A stretch of 64,000 bases of DNA from Paenibacillus sp. FSL K6-1330 (GCF_037976825.1 NZ_CP150269.1:7295501-7359500); one strand, 5' to 3'. Positions 1 to 8,724 are shown, counted from the stretch's first letter. Made by a program: numbers and translations. Notes: generated by a model from the letters alone, not told the origin.

Positions 1-2
1 TC

Positions 3-119
3 GATTTTGTGATCAGCACATTTCCCGTCGAGCTGCATACGGTGCCCGTGGTCATTATTTCAACGATACCGACCAAACGGGATTTGGAAAATATCCGCAA
101 GGAATTAATGCAACCATGA
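3..119 (+). CDS. PRD/BglG-type regulator, C-terminal end only (partial)
   Basis: The first 39 codons of the window are open and end at TGA 117-119; the start lies outside. The peptide has the pattern D-(F/V)-V-I-S-T-F-P followed by a P-V-V-I-I-S-T strand and a final helix, which resembles the EIIB-like domain at the end of PRD-containing BglG/LicR/MtlR transcription regulators. In that family the domain is phosphorylated by the sugar phosphotransferase system. Only the tail is visible, so the family call is a resemblance. The stop codon lies inside the terminator stem, which fits a monocistronic or last gene. Confidence 0.45.
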   Translation, partial: DFVISTFPVELHTVPVVIISTIPTKRDLENIRKELMQP

Positions 120-138
120 GGCTCATGGTTGCATTTTT
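109..138 (+). terminator. Rho-independent terminator of the PRD-regulator gene
   Basis: An 11-bp perfect stem (109-119 with 123-133, 3-nt loop) is followed by TTTTT at 134-138. The stem includes the last codons and stop of the upstream gene. Confidence 0.85.
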
Positions 139-208
139 CCGTTAAGCTCCGTAACTTTCTGGTCTTGGTTATCCCTCCGATTCTGACTATGATGAAGGCA
201 GATCGAGA

Positions 209-222
209 ATAAAGCGCTTTCT
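209..222 (+). promoter_or_regulatory. cre-like site upstream of deoD
   Basis: ATAAAGCGCTTTCT contains the 10-bp palindrome AAAGCGCTTT and matches most of the CcpA consensus TGWNANCGNTNWCA, but lacks the flanking TG and CA. It lies about 35 bp before the deoD start, where catabolite repression of nucleoside use would make sense. No clear -35/-10 pair was assigned, so this is tentative. Confidence 0.4.
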
Positions 223-254
223 TAAAAGGGAGGCCAGTAAGCAGGAGGAGCAAG

Positions 255-965
255 ATGAGCATACATTTGGGAGCAAAACAGGGAGATATCGCAGAACGTG
301 TGCTGCTGCCCGGCGATCCGCTGCGGGCGAAGTTTGTAGCAGAGCACTTTTTGGAGGAGGTATATTGTTACAACGAAGTGAGGGGCATGTACGGGTACAC
401 CGGCCTTTATAAAGGAGTTCCCGTTTCGGTCCAAGGTACGGGAATGGGCAACCCGACCATGAGCATATATGCTACGGAGCTGATTCAGGATTACGGGGTC
501 AAAAAGCTGATCCGTATCGGTACTTGCGGCGCCATGCAAAAAGATCTTCAGGTCCGCGACATCGTACTGGCCCAAGCCGTATCCTCAGACAGCAATCTGA
601 TGGAAAAAATATTTCATGGCTGCAATTTCGCGCCAACCGCCGATTACGGCATGTTAAGCCAAGCCCATCAACTGGCTCAGGAGAAGCAGGTGAATGTCTT
701 TGTCGGCAATATTTATAATTCCGATGAATTTTATAGGGAAACTTTGGACCGTCTTCATAAATTCATGGACTTCGGTGTGCTCGCGGTCGAGATGGAGAGT
801 GCCGCCCTGTACACGCTGGCTGCTAAATACGGCGTCAGGGCCCTGTCCATATTGACGGTAGGCAGCCATCTGCTGACCAATGAACGTTCGTCCCATCAAG
901 ACAGCGAGAAATCCTTCCACGACATGGTCGAGGTCGCGCTTCATACCATCTTAGCGGACGAATAG
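255..965 (+). CDS. deoD: Purine nucleoside phosphorylase, DeoD type
   Basis: The 236-aa product has the normal length of the hexameric DeoD family, which cleaves purine (deoxy)nucleosides with phosphate to give the free base and (deoxy)ribose-1-phosphate. Visible signatures are the N-terminal LPGDPLRA phosphate-binding segment, the GMGNPTMSIY motif, RIGTCGA and the sugar-binding VEMES near residue 180. The start at 255 has a GGAGGAG ribosome binding site (243-249). It is the first gene of a same-strand run with an ECF transporter and two nucleoside hydrolases, so the unit looks like a nucleoside uptake and salvage operon. A cre-like box precedes it. Confidence in the function is high. Confidence 0.96.
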   Translation: MSIHLGAKQGDIAERVLLPGDPLRAKFVAEHFLEEVYCYNEVRGMYGYTGLYKGVPVSVQGTGMGNPTMSIYATELIQDYGVKKLIRIGTCGAMQKDLQVRDIVLAQAVSSDSNLMEKIFHGCNFAPTADYGMLSQAHQLAQEKQVNVFVGNIYNSDEFYRETLDRLHKFMDFGVLAVEMESAALYTLAAKYGVRALSILTVGSHLLTNERSSHQDSEKSFHDMVEVALHTILADE

Positions 966-1016
966 TCTTCCGTAGGATTGCTTGTATTACAAACTATGCT
1001 CTAGGGGGAAAAATCA

Positions 1017-1616
1017 ATGGGAATCAAACGCGGATTTAAATATGATTTTTCGTTGTTGGCCATTTTGTTGATCCCGATCGGGATCGCAATTAACTTTGTC
1101 GGTGCACAAATCATACTGCTGCTCAAGCTGCCGATTTACCTGAACACCATCGGGACGATTCTGACGGCCATGATCGCCGGTCCTTGGGTCGGTATGATTA
1201 CGGGGGCGAGCACCAATCTTGTTGTCGGCATAACGAACCCGGTCTCGTTCGCATTTACGCCTGTACAAATGGCCGTCGGTCTGGTGGTCGGCCTGCTCTC
1301 CATGAGAGGCATGTATACGAAGCTGTGGAAAGTGATCTTGTCTTCATTCGCTGTCGTACTGACCGTTCTTATCGTGGCCTCTCCGATCCAGGTGTTGATG
1401 TTCGGCGGAGCGACCGGCAACTCTTCGGATGCCGTGGTTGCTACATTCCTGGCCTCCGGTCAGCAGATCTGGACAGCGGTATTCTCAACCAAAATCCTGG
1501 TAGAAAGCGTCGACAAAATCATCAGCAACGTCATTGCCTTTGTCATCGTGATGAAGATGTCCCCAAGATACTTGTCCAAGCTCAATTACGGTGCAGCTTT
1601 TATCAAAAAGAAATGA
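1017..1616 (+). CDS. ECF transporter substrate-binding S component (putative nucleoside-specific)
   Basis: A hydrophobic 199-aa protein with about five or six membrane segments, including an N-terminal LLAILLIPIGIAINFVGAQI helix, and a GPWVGMITGASTNL loop typical of ECF S components. These bind a small substrate in the membrane and dock on the EcfT/EcfA module. It sits directly upstream of EcfT and two EcfA genes. The substrate is not written in the sequence, but deoD upstream and two nucleoside hydrolases downstream argue for a nucleoside or nucleobase. An AGGGGG site precedes the ATG. S components for vitamins such as queuosine precursors remain an alternative. Confidence 0.85.
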   Translation: MGIKRGFKYDFSLLAILLIPIGIAINFVGAQIILLLKLPIYLNTIGTILTAMIAGPWVGMITGASTNLVVGITNPVSFAFTPVQMAVGLVVGLLSMRGMYTKLWKVILSSFAVVLTVLIVASPIQVLMFGGATGNSSDAVVATFLASGQQIWTAVFSTKILVESVDKIISNVIAFVIVMKMSPRYLSKLNYGAAFIKKK

Positions 1617-1660
1617 CGTGTAGTCCATAATGGATACGCTTTCATAAAGGAGGAGTTCTT

Positions 1661-2410
1661 GTGAATAACGAACGGTCCTTGTTGAGCCGTCTCTATCCAA
1701 CAACCAAGTTTATGATTACCATCGCTTTATGTTTGGCCGCATTTATCGTGCCCGGCTACGGGTTCAGCTACGCCGTTCTACCGATTTGCATGGTGCTGGC
1801 CTACTTCGCCGGCAGCTTTAAGGAGTTTTCCAATCTGGCGATCAAGGCTCTGCTGATGATTGTTGTGTTCATCTTTATCCTGCAGAGCTTCTTCTATCCC
1901 GGCAACGATATTCTGTGGAGCTGGAGCATCTTCTCCATCAAGCGGGAAGGATTGGAGTTCGCCCTGTTCCTAACATCCAAAATCGTAGCGGTGGCATCAG
2001 CCTTCATTCTGTTCTTCCGCATCACCAAGGTCAAGGATTTGGTCCATTCCCTGGAACAGATCGGCCTGCCGTCCAAAGTAACCTATGTCATCTTGTCCAC
2101 CTTGCAGCTCATTCCGGAGATGAAAAAGCTGACCCACGTCATCATGGATGCCCAAAAAACACGAGGCGTTGAAACCGAAGGCAAGCTGCTTGTCCGCATG
2201 AAGGCCTTCCTGCCGACCCTAAGTCCGCTCATTCTCGGATCCGTGGCTAGCACGGAAGAACGGGTACTGACGCTGGAGTCGAGAGCCTTCTCGGCCAATG
2301 TCAAAAAAAGCAGCATCTACAAACTGGAGAAAACAAAGCATGACCGGCTGGTTCGAATTCTGCTGGTCGTACTGCTTGCTATCTTAATCGTCTGGAGAGT
2401 TGCGCTATGA
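1661..2410 (+). CDS. ecfT: ECF transporter transmembrane component EcfT
   Basis: This 249-aa membrane protein starts at GTG 1661 behind AAAGGAGGAG (1647-1656). It has N-terminal membrane helices, a long cytoplasmic region, and the two coupling-helix motifs that contact the ATPases: KTRGVE around residue 170 and LESRAF around residue 205. EcfT links the S component to the ATPase pair. Its stop overlaps the start of the first EcfA gene (ATGA at 2407-2410), implying translational coupling. A dedicated transporter, with all four subunits in one operon, differs from the shared Ecf module of group II systems. Confidence 0.92.
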   Translation: MNNERSLLSRLYPTTKFMITIALCLAAFIVPGYGFSYAVLPICMVLAYFAGSFKEFSNLAIKALLMIVVFIFILQSFFYPGNDILWSWSIFSIKREGLEFALFLTSKIVAVASAFILFFRITKVKDLVHSLEQIGLPSKVTYVILSTLQLIPEMKKLTHVIMDAQKTRGVETEGKLLVRMKAFLPTLSPLILGSVASTEERVLTLESRAFSANVKKSSIYKLEKTKHDRLVRILLVVLLAILIVWRVAL

Positions 2411-3267
2411 GTATCATTACGATCAAGAATCTGTCCTATCAATATCCGATCAGCGAGTCCGATGCACTAAAGAACGTGAATGTGACGATCGAAAGAGGCA
2501 AGCTGTATGCGCTGATTGGGGCCAACGGAGGCGGAAAAACGACCCTGTGCAACGTCATTCGCGGGTTTATCCCCCACTTTTATAAGGGAGATCTGCGCGG
2601 CGAGGTGCTGATTGAAGGCAAGGATATCCGCGAATGGGAAATGGGCGAGCTCTCCCAAAAAATCGGCTATGTGTTCCAGAATCCTTTTACACAGATCAGC
2701 GGCGTGAAGGATAACGTGTTTGAAGAGATTGCATTTGGCCTTGAAAACCTGGGCATGGAGCCCGCACTTATCCGGGAGAAGGTGGATCAGGTCATCAACA
2801 TGCTGGAGATCGATTATTTGCGGGACAAAAACCCGTTCGAGCTCTCCGGCGGCCAGAAGCAGCGGGTTGCGCTCGCCTCCATCATCGTCATGGAGCCGGA
2901 TGTGCTGGTCATTGACGAGCCGACCTCGCAGCTTGATCCGAAGGGAACGGAAGAAGTGTTCAAGATTATCGAGCTGATGAAGAAAAAGGGGAAAACCATC
3001 ATACTCGTAGAACATAAAATTGAGCTGATTGCCGAATATGCCGATGATGTTATCCTGCTGAGCGAGGGTGAAGTAGCTATGCAAGGCAGCTCGCAGAAGA
3101 TTCTTACCGATGAGCGTGCCCTGGCATTCGGAGCCGCGCTTCCCCAATATTCGCTGTTCGGCCTGGACATGCGCAAACGGGGGATGGATCTCGGGAGCAT
3201 ACCCTTAACGGAAAAAGAAGCTCTCGAGGCCGTGAAGACATGGATGAAGAAGGGGGTTAACGCATGA
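2407..3267 (+). CDS. ecfA: ECF transporter ATPase EcfA (first, complete motifs)
   Basis: The 286-aa ABC ATPase has Walker A GANGGGKTT near residue 38, Q-loop FQNPFTQI, a full signature LSGGQKQRV, Walker B VLVIDEP and the switch histidine in LVEHK. It energises uptake through the EcfT and S subunits. It overlaps ecfT by four bases upstream and the second ATPase by four bases downstream (3264-3267), so the three are probably made in fixed ratio. All catalytic motifs are intact, in contrast to its partner. Confidence 0.93.
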   Translation: MSIITIKNLSYQYPISESDALKNVNVTIERGKLYALIGANGGGKTTLCNVIRGFIPHFYKGDLRGEVLIEGKDIREWEMGELSQKIGYVFQNPFTQISGVKDNVFEEIAFGLENLGMEPALIREKVDQVINMLEIDYLRDKNPFELSGGQKQRVALASIIVMEPDVLVIDEPTSQLDPKGTEEVFKIIELMKKKGKTIILVEHKIELIAEYADDVILLSEGEVAMQGSSQKILTDERALAFGAALPQYSLFGLDMRKRGMDLGSIPLTEKEALEAVKTWMKKGVNA

Positions 3268-4070
3268 GCTTTCTGACTTTGACGAATGTTTCCTTTGCCT
3301 ATCCGAACGGCTACAAAGCGGTGGATGGCGTCAACATGTCCTTCCGAAAGGGGGAATCCGTTGCCATTGTCGGCCAGAACGGGGCAGGTAAAACGACCAC
3401 TGTCAAGATGATGAACGGGCTGCTCAAGCCTTCCGAGGGGGATGTCGTCATCGACGGCTGGAATACGCGGGATTATACCACCGCGCAAATATCGCGGAAG
3501 GTAGGCTATGTGTTCCAGAACCCGGACGACCAGATCTTTCATAACGATGTGTACAGCGAGATTGAATTCGGCCCCCGCAAGCTCGGCCTTCCGGAGGAAC
3601 AGGTCAAAGCGAATGTCATGAAAGCGGCGGAGCTGGCAGGCGTCGTTCCGTTTCTTAAGGACAATCCGTACAATTTGCCCTATTCCATGCGTAAATTCGT
3701 AACGATTGCCTCCGTCATTGCGATGGATTCCAGCGTCATCATTCTGGATGAGCCGACGGCAGGTCAGGATCTTCCGGCCATGGCACGGCTCGCCCATCTG
3801 ATCGAGGCTTTAAACCAGGAAGGAAAAACCATCATCACCATCACGCATGATATGGAGTTTGTCGTGAACAACTTCCAGCGGGTCATCGTCATGGCGAACC
3901 GTCGGGTTATTGCGGATGACGATAAGCGGGCCATCTTCTGGAATCTGGATGTGCTGGAGCAGGCGATGCTGAAGCAGCCGCATATCAGCAGGCTCAGCCA
4001 CTCCCTGGATATCGGCCATAACATTCTGGCGATACCGGAGCTTGCGGACGAGCTTGCCAAGCATAAATGA
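3264..4070 (+). CDS. ECF transporter ATPase EcfA' (second, degenerate signature motif)
   Basis: A 268-aa ABC ATPase with Walker A GQNGAGKTT, Q-loop FQNPDDQIF, Walker B VIILDEPTAGQD and a switch histidine (ITHDME). Where LSGGQ is expected it reads LPYSMRKFVTIAS, so the ABC signature is not canonical. ECF transporters use two ATPases, and the pair here appears asymmetric: each composite site needs the signature of the opposite subunit, so one site would lack a normal signature. It is coupled to the upstream ATPase by an ATGA overlap and followed 23 bp later by a nucleoside hydrolase. Confidence 0.9.
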   Translation: MSFLTLTNVSFAYPNGYKAVDGVNMSFRKGESVAIVGQNGAGKTTTVKMMNGLLKPSEGDVVIDGWNTRDYTTAQISRKVGYVFQNPDDQIFHNDVYSEIEFGPRKLGLPEEQVKANVMKAAELAGVVPFLKDNPYNLPYSMRKFVTIASVIAMDSSVIILDEPTAGQDLPAMARLAHLIEALNQEGKTIITITHDMEFVVNNFQRVIVMANRRVIADDDKRAIFWNLDVLEQAMLKQPHISRLSHSLDIGHNILAIPELADELAKHK

Positions 4071-4093
4071 GGGAATAAGGGAGTGACAACGAT

Positions 4094-5047
4094 ATGGAGC
4101 AAGAGCAGGTTAAACACATCCTCTTGGATGTGGATACCGGCGTGGATGATGCCCTGGCGCTCATCTTTGCGGTAAAGTCCAATAAGCTGCATATAGAAGG
4201 CATTACAACGGTATTCGGCAATGTGGACGTGATGCAGGCGACGAAGAATACGCTCCGGGTGCTGGAATTGGCGCAGCCCCGGTACGAAATTCCCGTTGCC
4301 ATGGGAGCGGATTCCCCTTTATTTCGCCCTCGCCGGGAGAACGTAACCGCCATTCATGGAGCAAACGGCCTGGCCGGATATGAACTGCCGGAGGCGCGCC
4401 AATCGCCGGTGAACGAGAGGGCATCCGATTTCATCGTGCGGAAGGTGCGGGAACAGGCGCATGACATTACGCTGGTCTTCACCGGCAGGCTGACCAATTT
4501 GGCGGTGGCGCTCGCCAAGGACCCGTCGATCGCGCAGAAAGCCAAGCTGGTGCTGATGGGAGGCGCCATCACGGTGCCGGGCAATATAACGCCTGTATCC
4601 GAAGCCAACATTCACGGCGATCCCGAAGCGGCGCACCGGGTGTTCGAATCCGGGATGCCGATTACGATGGTGGGCCTGGACGTGACCGGAAAGGCCAAGT
4701 TCGGCGAGGCTCATTATCAACAGCTTATGAGCGGCTTCACGGATGAACAGGCAGAGTTAAAAGCTTTCATGCAGCATATATTCACCTTCAGCTTTGAGGC
4801 AAGCGACCGTTTGAACGAGGGCAGATACCGGCTGATGCATGATCCGCTGGCACTGGCTGTCGTTGAGGATGCTTCCCTTGTGGAGACGGAGGATTATTAC
4901 GTATATATTGAGACAAAAGGACAGATATCTTCCGGCGCAACGCTGGTCGACTTCAGACGTCCACAGTCACGGACCAATGCCTCTGTCTGCATACAGGTCC
5001 GTGAAGAGGCATTCTTGCAGCATTATATCCGAACGGTGCTGTCATAA
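4094..5047 (+). CDS. Inosine/uridine-preferring nucleoside hydrolase (first)
   Basis: This 317-aa protein starts with the calcium-binding DVDTGVDDALA motif (residues 12-22) that defines the IunH/Rih nucleoside hydrolases. These split ribonucleosides into base and ribose. Further family features are LVLMGGA around residue 155, the NIHGDPEAA loop and a histidine in the C-terminal HDPLA motif. Length is normal. It follows the ECF transporter genes in the same operon, consistent with intracellular cleavage of imported nucleosides. The exact base preference cannot be read from sequence. Confidence 0.93.
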   Translation: MEQEQVKHILLDVDTGVDDALALIFAVKSNKLHIEGITTVFGNVDVMQATKNTLRVLELAQPRYEIPVAMGADSPLFRPRRENVTAIHGANGLAGYELPEARQSPVNERASDFIVRKVREQAHDITLVFTGRLTNLAVALAKDPSIAQKAKLVLMGGAITVPGNITPVSEANIHGDPEAAHRVFESGMPITMVGLDVTGKAKFGEAHYQQLMSGFTDEQAELKAFMQHIFTFSFEASDRLNEGRYRLMHDPLALAVVEDASLVETEDYYVYIETKGQISSGATLVDFRRPQSRTNASVCIQVREEAFLQHYIRTVLS

Positions 5048-5071
5048 CCGTCAGAGAAAGGAGGAACATGA

Positions 5072-6010
5072 TTGATGCATCGAATCGTATTGGATGTGGA
5101 TACGGGCGTTGACGACGCTTTGGCGATTGCCTACGCTGTCCGATCCTCGGCTCTCGATATTCTAGGAATAACGACCTGTTTCGGAAACGTACCGGTGGAG
5201 GATGCGACACGAAATACGCTCCATGTATTGGAACGGCTTGGTGCAACCGGGATTCCTGTCGCCATGGGGGAAGCCGCCCCCTTGTTCCATCCCTCGATGA
5301 AGTCGTATCCCGTCCAGTTTCATGGCGAGAATGGACTCGGCAACTTGGCATTCCCCGATCCGGCAGCTAAGCCGGTCTCAACGTCGGCCGCTGCCTTTAT
5401 GGTGGATCAGATCCGGCGATATCCGAAGCAGGTAACACTGATCTGCGTCGGCCCGTTGACTAATCTGGCTGCGGCCATTCTGCAGGCGCCGGAGATATCG
5501 TCGCTGGTCCGTCAGATTATCGTGATGGGCGGAGCCGTGGGCGTGTCGGGCAACCGCCGAATGCATGCGGAAGCGAATGTATGCTCCGATCCGGAAGCGG
5601 CCCAACTCGTCTTCCAATCCGGAGCTCCGGTTACGCTGGTCGGACTGGATGTGACCATGCAGACCGAGCTCAGTCTAAAGGATATTCAGCGCTGGAGAGA
5701 CCTGGATTCGGATCTAACCCGCTTCTTGGCCGATGTAACTACCTACTATATCGGAGGCTACCGGGAAGCCTATGGCGACCGGACAGGCTGCGCCCTGCAT
5801 GATCCGCTTGCAGTAGCCGTCGCGATCGACCCGAGCCTGGTCGAGGTTCAGCCGATGGTGCTCCAGGTGGATCTGGAAGGCATCCACTCCTATGGCAGAA
5901 CCATTGCCGATCTGCGTCCGCGTTGTACCGACCAGCCGAACGTTAACGTCTGCATCGGCGTCGACGCCAAGCGGTTCCAGGAGCATTTTATGGAGACATT
6001 GATGAGATAA
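5072..6010 (+). CDS. Nucleoside hydrolase (second, tandem paralogue)
   Basis: A second 312-aa nucleoside hydrolase, again with DVDTGVDDALA near the N-terminus, an IVMGGAVG core strand, NVCSDPEAA and HDPLAVAV. It is clearly paralogous to the gene 25 bp upstream. The ribosome binding site AAAGGAGG (5057-5064) can serve TTG 5072 or ATG 5075; the protein differs by one residue. Two tandem hydrolases probably divide purine and pyrimidine nucleosides, but that is inference. It is the last gene of the operon and ends at a strong terminator. Confidence 0.92.
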   Translation: MMHRIVLDVDTGVDDALAIAYAVRSSALDILGITTCFGNVPVEDATRNTLHVLERLGATGIPVAMGEAAPLFHPSMKSYPVQFHGENGLGNLAFPDPAAKPVSTSAAAFMVDQIRRYPKQVTLICVGPLTNLAAAILQAPEISSLVRQIIVMGGAVGVSGNRRMHAEANVCSDPEAAQLVFQSGAPVTLVGLDVTMQTELSLKDIQRWRDLDSDLTRFLADVTTYYIGGYREAYGDRTGCALHDPLAVAVAIDPSLVEVQPMVLQVDLEGIHSYGRTIADLRPRCTDQPNVNVCIGVDAKRFQEHFMETLMR

Positions 6011-6021
6011 GCTGCAGCATT

Positions 6022-6055
6022 AGGAGTGAACGCCGGGTGCGTTCGCTCCTCTTTA
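6022..6055 (+). terminator. Terminator of the nucleoside operon
   Basis: A 12-bp stem (6022-6033 with 6039-6050, one G-T pair, 5-nt loop) is followed by a T-rich tail. It also lies at the end of the convergent gene on the minus strand. Confidence 0.8.
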
Positions 6056-6652
6056 TGTTCCCCTCGCTGCTCTTTCCTCCCACTTCGCCCTCAAACCCTT
6101 CAAATCCTCGATAAAGAACCTTAGCAAATTGGGCCTTCTTCTTACCGCCAGTGGATGATAGGTAAAGCCCATCGGTGTGCCCTGGAATTCATGCCAACTC
6201 CCCCGCAGCTCCTTGACGGTGGCATTCTCCTTCTGCGGGAATAATCCTTCGACTACGACATTGCCAAAGCCAAATAGTACGAGCGGCTGCTTCTGAAGGA
6301 GCTGCGCCTGCAAATGCGGAAGACATGCCGCTCGGGTTGCAGGCTTATCGTAAGCCCGGATTGGCCGTCGCTTCAGCAAATAGGTGACGTAAACTGAGTG
6401 GATATCGATACCCGCTTCTCTCATGCCGAGTTGGAGGGTTTCCCTGGTCCCGCACAGGAACTCGTTTCCTTCCCTGTCCTCCCGGGCTCCCGGATTATCC
6501 AGGATCATCATCAGCGAGCCTTGCGGATTACCTTCCCCCCAGATGACACGATTCCGCTGTTTGCACAATTCGCAGCGTTCACAATGCTTCATATCTTCGG
6601 GCGCTCGCTCTTTTGGCAAGATGACGCAGGGATGATTCGTTTCCGTAGACAT
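6053..6652 (-). CDS. Uracil-DNA glycosylase superfamily protein
   Basis: About 199 aa. It has an N-terminal HCERCELCKQR cysteine pair, a DNPGAREDREG loop that corresponds to the active-site loop of family 4/5-like glycosylases, and a C-terminal FTYHPLAVRR histidine motif. These enzymes remove uracil from DNA in base excision repair and many carry a 4Fe-4S cluster. Here the usual third cluster cysteine in the KCRPP segment is replaced (LLKRRP), while a later cysteine (AACLPHL) remains. The reading frame is open eight codons further upstream, but AAAGGAAGG sits just before ATG 6652, so that start is preferred. It is convergent with the nucleoside operon. Confidence 0.8.
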   Translation of the reverse strand: MSTETNHPCVILPKERAPEDMKHCERCELCKQRNRVIWGEGNPQGSLMMILDNPGAREDREGNEFLCGTRETLQLGMREAGIDIHSVYVTYLLKRRPIRAYDKPATRAACLPHLQAQLLQKQPLVLFGFGNVVVEGLFPQKENATVKELRGSWHEFQGTPMGFTYHPLAVRRRPNLLRFFIEDLKGLRAKWEERAARGT

Positions 6653-6705
6653 ACCATTCCTTCCTTTCTGTCGCATGCAATGGTTCCATTATGCCCACCC
6701 CAAGT

Positions 6706-6750
6706 AAAAACTTGCCGTCGCGTATGATACGTCAAAGCCGTATTGTTTTT
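6706..6750 (-). repeat. Weak rlmH-end-like repeat at the left border of the accessory region
   Basis: On the minus strand GACGTATCATACGCGACGGC followed by AAGTTTTT resembles the rlmH-end repeats described at 10.05 and 56.3 kb, but the Tyr-His-Lys-stop pattern is broken and the centre is partly palindromic. It could be a decayed copy or chance. The surrounding stretch 6653-6904 holds no recognisable gene. Confidence 0.3.
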
Positions 6751-6900
6751 TAAGACTACCATCCATCTCATTATTCCTTTCACCGAAGGATGGTCCAGTA
6801 ATGGTGCCCCCATCCCCTGGTACGGGCAATCATCGGTGCTTTTATCAGTTTCTATATTGGGGAAGAATTTCAGAATGGGACGTTGTATCTCTCCAACCAC

Positions 6901-6944
6901 CGAATAAATAAAAGCGCCTTGCAGACGGATCTGCGAAGGCGCTT
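6901..6944 (-). terminator. Terminator of the subtilase gene
   Basis: The inverted repeat AAGCGCCTT-GCAGA / TCTGC-GAAGGCGCTT (6912-6944) is followed on the minus strand by TTTTATTTATT. It lies just after the stop of the subtilase gene. Confidence 0.85.
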
Positions 6945-6978
6945 CTGAACATTTACTCCGGATCGATATTAAACTATA

Positions 6979-8724
6979 TTATTTCTTCAACCATAATGCC
7001 GGTACGTTCGTTGGCTCCCAGCCCACCATCGAGGTATGTGCTTGAAGGCACTGATATGCTGCCCCACCGTAAGTCACTTCGTCCCCGATCTTATATGATA
7101 CACCCGGGGCCCAAGCTGACGGCTGTGACGAATCGGAATCCGTAGTTACCGTTACAGCATTGCTTGCTGCAGACCGATTACCTGCGGCGTCTGTCGCTTT
7201 AACTGTGAACGTATAGGTTGTATTGGGTGTCAAGCCGGTGATCGTTGCCGAAGTATTCGTGACGGTGACCGCTAACGAGCTTCCTTGGTATACTTCATAA
7301 GCTGTTACGCCTACATTGTCAGTAGAAGCACCCCAGCTAAGCGATACGCTTGTGCCAGTTTTACCTGTGGTCGTTACATTGCTAGGTGCGCTCGGGGCTT
7401 GCGTATCGCTACCGCCGCCACCACCTGCCGCTAGCACAGCAGCGTGGGCATCAACAATGCCATACCCATACTGATTCGTGCTTCCGGCAGGCTGCGCCGT
7501 ATTCCTGAGAATATCTCTGGCCGCAGCAGGAGTAAGACTCGGATTGACCGATCTCATTAATCCTAGTACGCCTGCCACATGAGGGGTTGCCATCGAGGTG
7601 CCGGACATGGTTGTATATTGACCGTTTGGATATGTGCTGTATATGTTCGATCCCGGAGCCATCACATCAAGACCCGTTCCATAATTCGAGAAGCTCGAAC
7701 GCGTTCTGCTTGATGTAACGGAACCCACCGCAATTGAGCCGCTGTAAGCTGCCGGATAAGAGATGCTTGGAAGTCCATCATTACCGGTAGCTGCCACTAC
7801 GATTGTGCCAAGGCCAACCGCTGTTTGGATCGCCTCATCCATCCCGCGATCATAGCCGCCGCCGCCCAGTGACATGTTGATGATATCAGCTCTAATATTC
7901 GCGGCGTGAAGAATACCTTGTTGAATGCCATACATCGAACCTGAGCCGCTGTCGCTAAGCACTTTAACCGGAACCAAAGTCGCGTTCTGCATGACGCCTG
8001 ACACCGATCCATAGCTGGCGATCGTTCCCGCAACATGCGTGCCGTGCCCATGACGATCGATTGTGGTACTGTCTACAAAACTCCGACCCAGGCTGGTGTT
8101 CACCAGATTACTCAAGCTCGCATGGTTGCTGTCAATTCCCGTGTCAAGCACGCCAATTCGAACTGAGCTAGACCCGGTCGTAATCCCCCAGGCTTGCTGA
8201 ACCCTAATCATGTCATAATGCCAACGCTGATTGTTGTGAATCGCTTGAACTGAAACATCTTCCAGAGCTGCGGTTTCAAGCGCGTACACTTTGCGATTTT
8301 CAGAGATATAGCGAACTTCGAGACCGAGGTCATCCAACGTTGTCTGCAATGCTTCTTTAGCGGAATCGATGGACTTGTAGTCATTTACAGAGTACTCGAC
8401 CAAATATACCAATCCCATTTGTTTTATCGCCGCAGCCCTGACATCGGTATCTAGCTGCTGCACCGAGAAGGTGCCCATATCCTGTCCGAACAGTGAATCG
8501 GCAATAGTAAAACCGCTCTTCGTAAGGGAACCCGATTTCATCAATGTATGATCTGCGCTTTGAATCGAATTTACATCGGGCGGTTCCGCAATCGACACGA
8601 CGAGTTGACCTTCAATATAATCCGTCGAGTGACCCTGAGCGGAGCTTCCAAACGATACCCCTGTAAAGAGGCCTGCCACTAAAAAAATGGCGACTAAAAT
8701 CGAAATTGCATACTTCCTCATCAT
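6979..8724 (-). CDS. Secreted subtilisin-like serine protease with FN3 and chitin-binding domains
   Basis: A signal peptide (MMRKY-AISILVAIFLVAGLF) is followed by an S8 propeptide, the catalytic domain with Asp (LDTGID, about residue 193), His (GHGTHVAG, about 225) and Ser (SGTSMATPHVAG, about 377), a Gly-rich linker, one fibronectin type III domain and a C-terminal aromatic-rich module (W-x-P-G-x-x-Y-x-x-G-D-x-V) of the CBM5/12 chitin-binding type. The frame is open further upstream, but GGAGGGG lies just before the double ATG at 8724, and the signal sequence starts there. The protease would be exported and tethered to chitin or fungal wall; its C-terminal design matches the LPMO at 45.2 kb. 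Confidence 0.93.
   Translation of the reverse strand: MMRKYAISILVAIFLVAGLFTGVSFGSSAQGHSTDYIEGQLVVSIAEPPDVNSIQSADHTLMKSGSLTKSGFTIADSLFGQDMGTFSVQQLDTDVRAAAIKQMGLVYLVEYSVNDYKSIDSAKEALQTTLDDLGLEVRYISENRKVYALETAALEDVSVQAIHNNQRWHYDMIRVQQAWGITTGSSSVRIGVLDTGIDSNHASLSNLVNTSLGRSFVDSTTIDRHGHGTHVAGTIASYGSVSGVMQNATLVPVKVLSDSGSGSMYGIQQGILHAANIRADIINMSLGGGGYDRGMDEAIQTAVGLGTIVVAATGNDGLPSISYPAAYSGSIAVGSVTSSRTRSSFSNYGTGLDVMAPGSNIYSTYPNGQYTTMSGTSMATPHVAGVLGLMRSVNPSLTPAAARDILRNTAQPAGSTNQYGYGIVDAHAAVLAAGGGGGSDTQAPSAPSNVTTTGKTGTSVSLSWGASTDNVGVTAYEVYQGSSLAVTVTNTSATITGLTPNTTYTFTVKATDAAGNRSAASNAVTVTTDSDSSQPSAWAPGVSYKIGDEVTYGGAAYQCLQAHTSMVGWEPTNVPALWLKK

Noticed and set aside
6589..6900. 103-codon minus-strand frame before the glycosylase gene
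   Set aside because: Low-complexity reading with no family pattern; it overlaps the start of the glycosylase gene in another frame.
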